Position numbers and translations under genes: made by a program. DNA of 12,958 nt. Source: an uncultured Clostridia bacterium (GTDB lineage Bacteria; Bacillota; Clostridia; Oscillospirales; CAG-272). Of the stretch, positions 1 through 6,796 are shown piece after piece. The stretch is from NCBI GenBank assembly GCA_945949385.1, contig CAMFEL010000051.1:1-12958 (forward strand), given 5' to 3'. How positions within the stretch are numbered: the first letter of the stretch is position 1; every line of letters begins with the position of its first letter. The notes under the pieces were generated by a model. It worked only from the letters and a program-made list of their open reading frames with translations, ran no database searches and was not told where the DNA came from.

Positions 1-69
1 CTCCTCCTGAGTCTCGATGCTGTTCTTTTCGATAATGTCAAGTATTGCACTTTGTCTGCTGCTTTTCAA
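1..69 (-). CDS. argR: Arginine repressor ArgR, N-terminal fragment (runs off the left edge)
   Basis: The first 23 codons of a gene on the minus strand, starting at a TTG (67-69). The peptide reads MKSSRQSAILDIIEKNSIET followed by QEE, which matches the start of the winged-helix DNA-binding domain of ArgR/AhrC (compare the family pattern ILxII..xxIETQEEL). ArgR is the arginine-responsive hexameric repressor/activator of arginine metabolism. Only the first helix region is present, so recognition-helix and arginine-binding residues cannot be checked. No ATG or GTG is available in frame between the upstream stop (112-114) and this TTG, and the distance from the TTG to the conserved helix fits the family, so the TTG start is well supported. 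A weak purine-rich stretch (AGGCAGGG) lies upstream. The gene follows nadK by 54 nt, in the common clostridial order tlyA-nadK-argR(-recN). A seven-codon ATG mini-ORF overlaps the start (see findings). Confidence 0.85.
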   Translation of the reverse strand, partial: MKSSRQSAILDIIEKNSIETQEE

Positions 70-123
70 TTTTGTACCCTGCCTTTCATATTCCGTTGTA
101 TTGAGTTTTAATCATAAAGTATT

Positions 124-978
124 TCATGAATCAATGGGTCTGTATGACAGCTTAGTATTCAAAAGCCGGACAAAGCTGTCGTTACCTATGCGAACAAGGG
201 GGGCGGTATAGCCGCTTCTGGAAATTCGCACTATGTCTCCTCCGCCGATTTCATACACTTCTCTGCCGTCTACAGACAGATAAATATTATTGCCGCGGCA
301 TTTGGCGTTTCTTATTTCAAGCACCGTCCTGCCCCTGAAAATAGTGGGACGGTTATTATTCAGATGGTGGGGGCATATGGGAGTGGTGCATATACAGCTC
401 AGCTCCGGGTCAAGCACAGGGCCTCCCGCCGACATAGAATAAGCGCTGGAGCCTGTGGGAGTGGAGATTATTACGCCGTCGCTTCTCATGCAATGGGCAA
501 GTATGCCGTTGGCGTAAAGCTCAAATTCAAGAAGTTTGGGAATAGGACCGTTGGAAAGCACCGCGTCGTTAAGAGCGGGATACGTGGAGGAGGTTGCCCT
601 GCCGTCCTCTCTGATTATGGTCACGTCAAGCATCATACGCTTCTGAATATGGAATTTGCCCTCGATGATCTTTTTTAAGTCCTGCGGTTTGTCGTGGCTG
701 ATTTCCGCCATATACCCAACTGTGCCGAAGTTAACTCCCACAATAGGAATATCGCTTCCCGCGGTGCACCGCGCCACGTCGATTATGGAACCGTCTCCGC
801 CGAGCACAACCAAAAGATCGGGACTGAAGCTTTTAACGGCTTTTGCGGTATCTTTTCCGATTTCGTTACAGTCAGCGATACATCCCCACAAACGCAGATT
901 TTCCACTATTTCATTTGTCGCCGACAAAGCGGCTTCCTTATCGGGATTCGGAAGTACAAGGACTCTTTCCGGTCTCAT
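124..978 (-). CDS. nadK: NAD kinase
   Basis: ATP (or polyphosphate)-dependent NAD kinase, the cytosolic enzyme that phosphorylates NAD+ to NADP+. With the chosen start it is 284 residues, normal for the family. Visible motifs are the diglycine-Asp motif GGDG at about 60-63 (the catalytic Asp and phosphate-binding loop), NFGTVGYM at 83-90 (usually NxGxLGF), ALND at about 135-138 (NAD binding), the conserved block SDGVIISTPTGSSAYSMSAG at 166-185, and the ICPH motif near 201-204. I chose ATG 978 rather than the in-frame GTG at 987. The ATG forms an ATGA overlap with the tlyA stop and has AGAAGG about 10 nt upstream, whereas that SD would lie only 1 nt from the GTG. The 4-nt overlap implies translational coupling with tlyA. 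It is the penultimate visible gene of the nusB-argR operon. Confidence 0.96.
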   Translation of the reverse strand: MRPERVLVLPNPDKEAALSATNEIVENLRLWGCIADCNEIGKDTAKAVKSFSPDLLVVLGGDGSIIDVARCTAGSDIPIVGVNFGTVGYMAEISHDKPQDLKKIIEGKFHIQKRMMLDVTIIREDGRATSSTYPALNDAVLSNGPIPKLLEFELYANGILAHCMRSDGVIISTPTGSSAYSMSAGGPVLDPELSCICTTPICPHHLNNNRPTIFRGRTVLEIRNAKCRGNNIYLSVDGREVYEIGGGDIVRISRSGYTAPLVRIGNDSFVRLLNTKLSYRPIDS

Positions 979-1748
979 ATTCCGCACACCTTCTTTACTG
1001 TTTCATCATTTACCGTACCGGGACTGCCCATACGGCAGTACGCAAGGTATTCCGTATTGCCGTCGCCTCCGGTCACGGGGGATTTAATAAGCCCCAAGGC
1101 GCCCATGCCGTTTTCCTCGGCACATTGAATTGTACGGCGTACAGCCGCCGCCTGTTGCTTTTTGTCTTTGACAATGCCGCCTTTTGAAAGGGCGCTTCTG
1201 CCGCATTCAAACTGAGGCTTTATGAGAAATATGTATATGCCGTCGTTTCTGAGTACACGCGGTACGGCAGGGATTATAAGCGTCTGAGATATAAAGGACA
1301 CATCGGCAACCGCCATATCACAAACCTGACCGAGGCTTTCCCTGTCAAGTTCTCTTGCGTTGAAGCCTTCCATGGAAACTACGCGGCTGTCGCATTTCAG
1401 TTTTTCGTCAAGCTGATCTGTGCCCGAGTCTACTGCGTAGACTTTTTCGGCTCCGCGGCGAAGAAGGCAGTCGGTAAATCCTCCGCAGGAAGCGCCTATA
1501 TCAACGCATATCATATCTTTCGGGCAAACACAGAAGCTGTCAAGCGCCGCCGCAAGCTTTACTCCGCCCCGGCTCACATATTCATACGGTGTGCCCGTTA
1601 CTTTCACGCTGTCGCCGTCGGAAACATCAACAGCCGGCTTTTTTGCGGTTTTGCCGTTTACCTCAACATAGCCGCCCTCTATAAGAGTTTTGGCAAAGGT
1701 GCGGCTTTTGGCAAGTCCCTTTTCACAGAGAAAGGCGTCAAGTCTCAT
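975..1748 (-). CDS. tlyA: TlyA family rRNA 2'-O-methyltransferase (S4 domain protein)
   Basis: 257 residues with the two-part TlyA architecture. An N-terminal S4 RNA-binding domain spans about 1-60 (MRLDAFLCEKGLAKSR..., ending RGGVKL). An FtsJ-like Rossmann methyltransferase domain follows, with SAM motif DIGASCGGFT at 83-92, the acidic strand end AVDSG at about 105-109, ADVSFIS at 148-154, KPQFECG at 177-183 and the C-terminal SPVTGGDGNTEYL at 223-235. The mycobacterial homologue methylates 16S and 23S rRNA cytidines and confers capreomycin/viomycin susceptibility; the older haemolysin annotation is generally considered secondary. The start is fixed by the canonical MRLDxFL beginning, but the 23-nt gap after ispA (AGATTAACAGAA before the ATG) has no recognisable Shine-Dalgarno, which is odd among these well-equipped neighbours. 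The 3' end overlaps nadK by ATGA. In many clostridia dxs sits immediately upstream; here ispA does. Confidence 0.95.
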   Translation of the reverse strand: MRLDAFLCEKGLAKSRTFAKTLIEGGYVEVNGKTAKKPAVDVSDGDSVKVTGTPYEYVSRGGVKLAAALDSFCVCPKDMICVDIGASCGGFTDCLLRRGAEKVYAVDSGTDQLDEKLKCDSRVVSMEGFNARELDRESLGQVCDMAVADVSFISQTLIIPAVPRVLRNDGIYIFLIKPQFECGRSALSKGGIVKDKKQQAAAVRRTIQCAEENGMGALGLIKSPVTGGDGNTEYLAYCRMGSPGTVNDETVKKVCGI

Positions 1749-1771
1749 TTCTGTTAATCTTGATATTTATG

Positions 1772-2674
1772 TCACTTGCGTCTGCTTTTAAGATATTGAG
1801 GCAGGGCGCATATGTACTCGCTGCTTGCCGTGTCTGCAAAGATTCCTGCGGCATAGTCTGTCAGCCTTTCGGCCTCGGCGCGGGCTTCTTCAATGCTCAT
1901 AAAACTGAGCACTGTCTTTTTGCCGTTTCTATCGTCACTGCCCACAGGCTTGCCCAGCTCCTCCGTGGTGCTTTCCACATCAAGCAGATCGTCTATGATC
2001 TGGAAAGCAAGTCCCAAAGCCATGGAATAGGCGTATACCTTATCACGAACTGTCGGGTCGGGTCGGTCAACAGCCGCGTAATATCCAAGCATTGCGGCAG
2101 TCTTTATAAGCGCGCCTGTCTTTCTGTTATACAGAAATTTCAGATCGTCAAGATTGGGACAGTCGAGCTGCAGATCAAGCTCCTGTCCGAGACACATACC
2201 GGCTACTCCCGCGCCGTGAGCAAGCTCGTAAACGCAGTATCTGTTCATTCTATCGTTATTGGTAAAATCAAGCACGCAGGTCTCAAACGCATATGTCAGC
2301 AGCGCGTCACCCGCAAGCAGTGCCACAGAAGGGCCGAAAGCCTTATGACAGGAGGGCTTGCCGCGACGCATATCGTCGTTGTCCATCTCCGGCATATCAT
2401 CGTGAATGAGAGAATATGCGTGAACCATCTCGATCGCGCTTGCATATGCAGCAGCGTCCCGTATATCACCGCCGAACATTCGGCAGAATTCAATGGTAAG
2501 AAAGGCGCGGATACGCTTTCCGCCGCCGAGAACGGAATATCTTATTGCCTCAGCCATTTTTCCGCCGCCCATAAGCTCAGGGTCAAGTCTGCGGTCAAGC
2601 TCGCCCTCAATAAACAGGGCGTCCTCTTTATGTCTCTCTTCTAGAGGTTGGATGCGCGCGTCGTTTTCAGCCAT
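1772..2674 (-). CDS. ispA: Polyprenyl (farnesyl/geranyl) diphosphate synthase
   Basis: Short-chain trans-prenyltransferase of the FPP/GGPP synthase family. It condenses IPP with DMAPP/GPP (and perhaps FPP) for undecaprenyl and quinone precursors in the cytosol. It is 300 residues, the usual length. Visible motifs are GGGKRIR at 50-56 (pyrophosphate binding), the first aspartate-rich motif DDMPEMDNDDMRRGKP at 92-107, and the second aspartate-rich region with FQIIDDLLD at 224-232 followed by GKPVGSD and GKKT. The residues before the first DDxx(xx)D motif (EMVHAYSLIH) are those of typical bacterial IspA proteins, but chain length cannot be settled from sequence alone. The ATG overlaps the end of xseB by 8 nt and has AGGAG within the xseB 3' end, so it is translationally coupled. 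The pair xseB-ispA is a very common bacterial arrangement. dxs does not follow, unlike in many relatives. Confidence 0.95.
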   Translation of the reverse strand: MAENDARIQPLEERHKEDALFIEGELDRRLDPELMGGGKMAEAIRYSVLGGGKRIRAFLTIEFCRMFGGDIRDAAAYASAIEMVHAYSLIHDDMPEMDNDDMRRGKPSCHKAFGPSVALLAGDALLTYAFETCVLDFTNNDRMNRYCVYELAHGAGVAGMCLGQELDLQLDCPNLDDLKFLYNRKTGALIKTAAMLGYYAAVDRPDPTVRDKVYAYSMALGLAFQIIDDLLDVESTTEELGKPVGSDDRNGKKTVLSFMSIEEARAEAERLTDYAAGIFADTASSEYICALPQYLKSRRK

Positions 2675-2924
2675 TTTCCTGCTCCTTTACTTCTGTTATT
2701 TCGCCGTTTGCGCTGAGCATTGTGATTTTTTGCCTTGCGCCGTCAAGCTTTTTATTGCATTCCCTTACAAGCCCGACGCCCTCTTCAAACAGTTCAAGGG
2801 ATTTATCAAGAGGGGCACTGCCAGATTCAAGACCTTTTACAATTTCCTCAAGGCGTCCGAGAGCCTCCTCAAAGCTCAAATCGGCGGGATTTATATTTTT
2901 ATTTTCGTTTGTTTCCGTTTTCAT
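2667..2924 (-). CDS. xseB: Exodeoxyribonuclease VII small subunit
   Basis: An 85-residue protein matching XseB, the small subunit of exonuclease VII. This enzyme degrades single-stranded DNA from both ends into oligonucleotides; several small subunits bind the C-terminal helix of XseA. The diagnostic core is LSFEEALGRLEEIVKGLESG at 16-35, then PLDKSLELFEEGV and the CNKKLDGARQKI helix. A short acidic/Asn-rich N-terminal tail (KTETNENKN) precedes the domain. The ATG has a good SD (AGGGGAG, about 7 nt away). It lies 18 nt after the xseA stop and overlaps ispA by 8 nt, so subunit synthesis is kept in the same transcript as xseA. Confidence 0.95.
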   Translation of the reverse strand: MKTETNENKNINPADLSFEEALGRLEEIVKGLESGSAPLDKSLELFEEGVGLVRECNKKLDGARQKITMLSANGEITEVKEQENG

Positions 2925-2942
2925 AATCGTCTCCCCTATATT

Positions 2943-4172
2943 TTACTTTTCGTCAAGCTGCACATTATCTACCGAGGCGTCAACACTTCCGCCCAGCATA
3001 CGCAGTTTTAATCTGTCGCCTACCGACAAGTCAGCCGCGTTCTTTATGACTCTGCCGTCTGCCGAAAAAGCGGCGCTGTAACCGCGGGAAAGCACGGACA
3101 GAGGGTTCAGTGCGCTGAGTGCGCCCGAAACGCTTTTAAGCATTGCTTCGTTTTTCCCGAGCAGGTTTTTCTGCGCAAGCTCTAATCTGTCGCACAGTGC
3201 ATCAAGAGTCTGCTGCCTGTCATTTACCGCCGCATCGGGAGTTCTCAGCACCTTGGAGCGGGAGTACTGCTCGAGACGTTCTGACAGCTCTCCTATTTTC
3301 CGAAGCAGAATTGCGGATTCTCTTGAAACGATATTGTTAATCTGTACTTTCAGTCTTTCCGTTTCCGGCACCGCAAGCTCTGCCGCTGCAGAAGGCGTCG
3401 GCGCCCGTCTGTCTGCCACAAGATCGCATACGGTCACATCTGTTTCATGACCTACCGCTGAAATAACGGGGATCTGTGAACGGCTGACGGCAAGGGCAAC
3501 GGTCTCTGTGTTGAATGCCCACAGATCCTCAATACTTCCGCCTCCCCGTCCCACTATGAGAACATCAACTCCGCCGCGTTTGTTAAAATACTCTATACCT
3601 GCCGCGACGCTTTCCGCGGCCCCTTCCCCCTGAACCTGCGCGGGATAAATGACAAGCTCCGCAAAGGGAAAACGTCTGCCGCACACATTTATAATATCTC
3701 TGACGGCGGCTCCGGTCGGTGAAGTAACTACTCCTACCGCTGAAGGTATCTTCGGCAGGGGCTTTTTGCGGCCCTCATCCAGAAGCCCCATTTCGGAAAG
3801 CTTCTTTTTAAGCTGTTCAACGGCGATGTGCATAGCACCTACACCGTCAGGCTCAAGGGAATCGGCATAAAACTGATACACGCCGCCCTGCCAGTAGGCT
3901 GATACTCTGCCGTGGGCTATGACTTTCATACCGTCCTCGGGCATAAAGCCGACGGAGGACGCGCTGGAGCGGAACATTACGCATTTCAGAGCGCTTTCGG
4001 TGTCTTTCAGTGAAAAATAGAAGTGTCCCGAATAGTGCGCTTTGAAGTTTGAAATTTCGCCCTTAATGAATACATCCGTAAGAGGCGGGTTTGTGTCAAG
4101 CACATCCTTGACATATTTGTTAAGCTCCGTCACGGTAAGCGCAGACGGAAAACGCATTTGTGAATAATCCAT
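2943..4172 (-). CDS. xseA: Exodeoxyribonuclease VII large subunit
   Basis: Catalytic large subunit of exonuclease VII, 409 residues with the chosen start. The N-terminal OB-fold (about 9-105: ALTVTELNKYVKDVL, VFIKGEISNFK, SGHFYFSLKD) binds ssDNA. The catalytic core (about 140-270) carries KIPSAVGVVTSPTGAAVRDI, the RRFP motif, VLIVGRGGGSIEDLWAFN at about 204-221 and ISAVGHETDVTVCD...RAPTPSAAAE. These are the conserved ExoVII motifs. A long helical, coiled-coil-like stretch (about 270-370) and a small C-terminal domain with PLSVLSRGYS complete the usual order. I chose ATG 4172 over the in-frame GTG at 4176-4178. GGAGG (4178-4182) sits 5 nt before the ATG, while the GTG overlaps the SD itself. 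It follows the TsaD-like gene by 25 nt and precedes xseB by 18 nt. Confidence 0.96.
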   Translation of the reverse strand: MDYSQMRFPSALTVTELNKYVKDVLDTNPPLTDVFIKGEISNFKAHYSGHFYFSLKDTESALKCVMFRSSASSVGFMPEDGMKVIAHGRVSAYWQGGVYQFYADSLEPDGVGAMHIAVEQLKKKLSEMGLLDEGRKKPLPKIPSAVGVVTSPTGAAVRDIINVCGRRFPFAELVIYPAQVQGEGAAESVAAGIEYFNKRGGVDVLIVGRGGGSIEDLWAFNTETVALAVSRSQIPVISAVGHETDVTVCDLVADRRAPTPSAAAELAVPETERLKVQINNIVSRESAILLRKIGELSERLEQYSRSKVLRTPDAAVNDRQQTLDALCDRLELAQKNLLGKNEAMLKSVSGALSALNPLSVLSRGYSAAFSADGRVIKNAADLSVGDRLKLRMLGGSVDASVDNVQLDEK

Positions 4173-4197
4173 CGGCACCTCCGTTTGACAATTAAAT

Positions 4198-5142
4198 TTA
4201 TAAATTATTATAAGCGCGCCCGGTCAGCAAAGCGATTCCGGCGGCATTATCCGAAGAAAACCGAGGCTCGGCAAAGCTGCCGTACTTTTCAAGTCTTTTG
4301 CGGATGATCTTACAGCTCATTACTCCGCCGGCGTAGATTATTGGGATATTCGGATAACGGTTAAGCAGATTTTCCGTTATTTTTTCAAGCGTTCTCGATA
4401 CAAAATCTATTACAAGAGCCGCTACCGCGCTTCTGTCGCCGTTTTCACTGTAAAGTTTTATGGCTTTGTTTTCTATGCCGGAAAGGTTACAGTCAAGACC
4501 TTTTACGCATATGCGCGGCTTTTCCGCAGGGACAGCGTCCTGCGCCAGTTTTTCAAGCTCGGCTCCGCAGGGAAAATGAAGCCCCATTGCAACGCCTGCG
4601 CGGTCTATGGCCTGTCCTGCGTTTATATCAAGGGTACCGCCTATACGGGTAACTTCAAAGGGATGGTCTCCTCCGGCTTCACACAGCAGTACATCGGTAG
4701 TGCCGCCCGAAACATGAAACGCCGCGAAACGCTTACCGTACAGATCCTCTCTGCCTGCGGAATACAGCGCCGCCGCTATATGACCGCACTGATGGGAAAA
4801 ACCGAAGTATGCACTTTGTGCGCCTGCCGCCGCCGCTTTCGCCGCGCTGATGCCGGCAAGAAAGCAAGGCATATATGAGCCTGCCTTGTCACGCGGTCTC
4901 TCGCTAGCGCCTACCGCAAGTATTTCTCTGCCCGCAAGAGTACTGGAGGCTTCCTCAATTATTGCGGGAAGAGCCGCCGTGTGGTGAAACAGGGCGTCGC
5001 TTTGCCGAAGTCCCCGCTCTCCATCGGCTACCGGCAACAGTCTTTTCAGCGACAGTATTACTTTTCCGTCAACATCGCAAACCGCGCAGGAGGTAGTATA
5101 ATTGCTTGTATCAAAGGCAAGGAAAACGCCGTCCTTATTCAT
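4198..5142 (-). CDS. TsaD/Kae1-like (peptidase M22 family) ASKHA-fold protein, paralogue of unknown function
   Basis: A 314-residue protein related to TsaD/Kae1, the enzyme that makes t6A in tRNA, but apparently not the canonical copy. Seen: the N-terminus FLAFDTSNYTTSCAV (about 7-21) lacks the usual SCDETA block. SHQCGH (116-121) keeps the HxxxH metal ligands (H117, H121). HVSGGTTDVLL (143-153) has Thr where TsaD has SGGHT. GGTLDINAGQAIDRAG (168-183) matches TsaD xGxTxDDAxGEAxDK only loosely. YAGGVMSCKIIR (270-281) resembles AGGVAxNxxLR, and SSDNAAGIAL (296-305) keeps the third metal-ligand Asp (D298). A nucleotide- and metal-binding fold is therefore likely; the substrate is unknown. I chose ATG 5142: it overlaps the nusB stop (ATGAATAA) and has GGGGAG 8 nt upstream. 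Such paralogues sit beside nusB/xseA in clostridia (from memory). The older O-sialoglycoprotein endopeptidase label should not be taken literally. Confidence 0.85.
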   Translation of the reverse strand: MNKDGVFLAFDTSNYTTSCAVCDVDGKVILSLKRLLPVADGERGLRQSDALFHHTAALPAIIEEASSTLAGREILAVGASERPRDKAGSYMPCFLAGISAAKAAAAGAQSAYFGFSHQCGHIAAALYSAGREDLYGKRFAAFHVSGGTTDVLLCEAGGDHPFEVTRIGGTLDINAGQAIDRAGVAMGLHFPCGAELEKLAQDAVPAEKPRICVKGLDCNLSGIENKAIKLYSENGDRSAVAALVIDFVSRTLEKITENLLNRYPNIPIIYAGGVMSCKIIRKRLEKYGSFAEPRFSSDNAAGIALLTGRAYNNL

Positions 5143-5545
5143 CGGCAATTCTCCCCGCACGGCGGGCAAGCTTGTTCAGTACGCCGTTTACAAAGGCTGT
5201 TCCCCGCTCGTCATTATAAATTTTGGAAATTTCAACCGCCTCGTTTATGGCGACTTTCGGCGGAGTGTCCATATACAGAAGCTCTCCCGCCGCCGTTCTC
5301 AGCACTGCTCTTGTGACGCAGTTCATTCTGGAAAGCTTCCAGTTTTCGGAGACTTCCTCTACCGCTTTATCGATTTCAGTAAGATTTTCGGTGCATACTC
5401 CGTACAGCTCGTCAGAAAATTTGCTTGCTGCGGCACCCCGTACTCTTACAGCTCTGTTATATAATTCGGCGGGCAGCATATCTTTATGAAAATCGCTCTC
5501 AAACAGCATTTCAAATACGCCGATCCTTCCTTCTGTCTTTGTCAT
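5135..5545 (-). CDS. nusB: Transcription antitermination factor NusB
   Basis: 136 residues, all-helical NusB fold. NusB binds boxA RNA with NusE (ribosomal protein S10) and supports antitermination on rRNA operons. Visible features are the N-terminal helix TEGRIGVFEMLFESDF (usually RxxAxxxLYQ), LSRMNCVTRAVLRTAAGELL in the middle, and the diagnostic C-terminal block PPKVAINEAVEISKIYNDER followed by GTAFVNGVLNKLAR. The N-terminal arginine-rich motif is milder than in well-studied homologues. It is the first gene of the leftward operon, about 36 nt from the predicted transcription start. GGAGGT lies about 11 nt before the ATG, a slightly long spacing. Its stop overlaps the start of the TsaD-like gene by 8 nt. 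Confidence 0.95.
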   Translation of the reverse strand: MTKTEGRIGVFEMLFESDFHKDMLPAELYNRAVRVRGAAASKFSDELYGVCTENLTEIDKAVEEVSENWKLSRMNCVTRAVLRTAAGELLYMDTPPKVAINEAVEISKIYNDERGTAFVNGVLNKLARRAGRIADE

Positions 5546-5587
5546 ATGTATATCTTACCTCCGCCGATGTATATATTTTTATACTTT

Positions 5588-5616
5588 ATTATATATTAAC
5601 AGCAGAGTAAAGTCAA
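5588..5616 (-). promoter_or_regulatory. SigA-type promoter of the nusB-argR operon
   Basis: On the minus strand, -35 TTGACT (5611-5616), a 17-bp spacer and a perfect -10 TATAAT (5588-5593). The predicted start near 5581 gives a leader of about 36 nt before nusB. No riboswitch-like or attenuator structure fits in this leader. This is the only strong promoter I see for the eight-gene leftward run. Confidence 0.85.
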
Positions 5617-5744
5617 TGAATACTGTGATAAATATTCATAATAATATTCATTTTTCCGTCTTGTTCCTGTCTTTCCATACAGTTACTAAAATAGGCTCCG
5701 ACTTTATGCAAAAAATAAATCAAAAGAGTTATGCGGAGTTTTAT

Positions 5745-6710
5745 ATGAGAATAATCAAAAAAGCGGCGGCAGCTCTTGCCGCTCTTATTATTTGTCTGTT
5801 TCCTGCGTCGGCTGCGGCCGCGGAGGATCACATAAAATGGGTGGATTTCAACGTTTCAAAGGCGGCGCTTCAGGACACGCTTGATTTTTGCACGGCGCGG
5901 CACGAGTCAGGCAGCGACGCCGACTTTTCAGATGTACTTGCATTCATAGGTACTGAATACGGCGGCAATTTCGCAAATTACTCAAAAAAGGATCTGGAGA
6001 AGGCAGCCGAAGTTCTCGACAGCGGTTCAACTCTTTATGATGCGGCGCAGAACAAAAAGCTGTACTCATATCTGAGCGAAGCATACGGTGCGGTGCTTGA
6101 CGGTATGGTGGGAAGCTATACGGAATATACTGCCGACGGAGGAAAAAGCGAAAAGTACGGTCTGATGGCATACTCACCCATTGCAGCGGGGTATTATTAC
6201 AGCCATTTCGACGATTTCGGCGCGGCGCGTTCTTTCGGATACAAAAGGAACCATTTGGGACATGACCTTATGGGCAGTGTGGGAACCCCTGTGATTGCAG
6301 TAGAGGGCGGTTATGTAGAGGCCTGCGGCTGGAATATGTACGGCGGATGGCGGATAGGCATACGCTCATACGACGGGAAACGGTATTATTACTACGCTCA
6401 TCTCAGAAAAGGGCATCCTTATAACGATATGTACGAGGGTAAGCAGGTGTGTGCAGGTGAGGTCATCGGCTATCTGGGTATGACGGGATACTCCTCAAAG
6501 CGGGATGTAAACAATATAAATGTGCCTCATCTGCACTACGGTATGCAGGTTATTTTCGCTCCCGAACAGAAAGACGGCTGGAATCAGATATGGATAGACA
6601 TGTATGCCCTTACCGATTTTCTGTATAAAAATCGGGCAGCGGTGAAAAAAAGTGAGGACGGGGAATACATTTCCCTGCGGTACTCCGTCCCCGACGGATT
6701 TCCGGATTGA
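5745..6710 (+). CDS. Secreted M23 (LytM-type) zinc metallopeptidase
   Basis: A 321-residue exported protein predicted to cleave peptidoglycan cross-bridges or stem peptides outside the membrane. A clear Sec signal peptide (MRIIKKAAAALAALIICLFP, then ASAAAA before EDH) suggests cleavage after about residue 26. Residues 27-140 form a family-unknown, mostly helical N-terminal region. The M23 domain spans about 165-275, with RNHLGHDLMG giving zinc ligands H170 and D174, YYYYAHL (H219, catalytic) and PHLHYG with the HxH ligand H264 (H262 second). All catalytic residues are present, so it should be active, unlike SpoIIQ-type degenerate homologues. ATG 5745 is chosen because it opens the signal peptide and has GGAG 6 nt upstream; the 43-residue in-frame extension to 5616 overlaps the opposing promoter. 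A possible weak promoter (TTGTTC 5661, TAAAAT 5687-5692, 20-bp spacer) lies upstream. No obvious terminator follows. Confidence 0.9.
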   Translation: MRIIKKAAAALAALIICLFPASAAAAEDHIKWVDFNVSKAALQDTLDFCTARHESGSDADFSDVLAFIGTEYGGNFANYSKKDLEKAAEVLDSGSTLYDAAQNKKLYSYLSEAYGAVLDGMVGSYTEYTADGGKSEKYGLMAYSPIAAGYYYSHFDDFGAARSFGYKRNHLGHDLMGSVGTPVIAVEGGYVEACGWNMYGGWRIGIRSYDGKRYYYYAHLRKGHPYNDMYEGKQVCAGEVIGYLGMTGYSSKRDVNNINVPHLHYGMQVIFAPEQKDGWNQIWIDMYALTDFLYKNRAAVKKSEDGEYISLRYSVPDGFPD

Positions 6711-6733
6711 TTTTCTCAGTTTTTCCCATACTA

Positions 6734-6762
6734 TTGAAATAGACGGCGCTTTGTGGTAAAAT
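6734..6762 (+). promoter_or_regulatory. SigA-type promoter for the four-helix membrane protein gene
   Basis: -35 TTGAAA (6734-6739), a 17-bp spacer and -10 TAAAAT (6757-6762). Each hexamer matches consensus at 5 of 6 positions. The predicted start near 6769 gives a leader of about 28 nt to ATG 6797, so this gene can be expressed independently of the M23 gene upstream. Confidence 0.75.
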
Positions 6763-6796
6763 ATGCTTGAAATATTCCGAAAGGCACGGTACCGTC

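Noticed and set aside
70..123. An ARG box in the nadK-argR interval for autoregulation.
   Set aside because: No stretch fits the two-half ARG-box palindrome convincingly; only short AT-rich fragments are present.
979..987. GTG 987 as the nadK start.
   Set aside because: The SD AGAAGG would be only 1 nt away. ATG 978 has proper spacing and an ATGA overlap with tlyA.
1760..2644. A 294-codon open frame on the plus strand opposite ispA.
   Set aside because: Its sequence has no recognisable domain and it lies antisense to a complete, motif-rich ispA. It is a codon-bias shadow, like several open frames opposite xseA, DUF1846 and the GH4 gene.
4173..4178. GTG 4178 as the xseA start.
   Set aside because: It overlaps the GGAGG SD; the ATG two codons later has correct spacing.
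5676..5683. CATACAGT upstream of the M23 gene, and CATACTA at 6727, as sporulation-sigma -10 elements.
   Set aside because: No matching -35 elements at the correct distance were found; the similarity is likely chance.
5616..5744. N-terminal extension of the M23 peptidase by 43 codons from ATG 5616.
   Set aside because: The extension overlaps the -35 of the opposing nusB promoter, has no SD and would bury the clear signal peptide that begins at ATG 5745.
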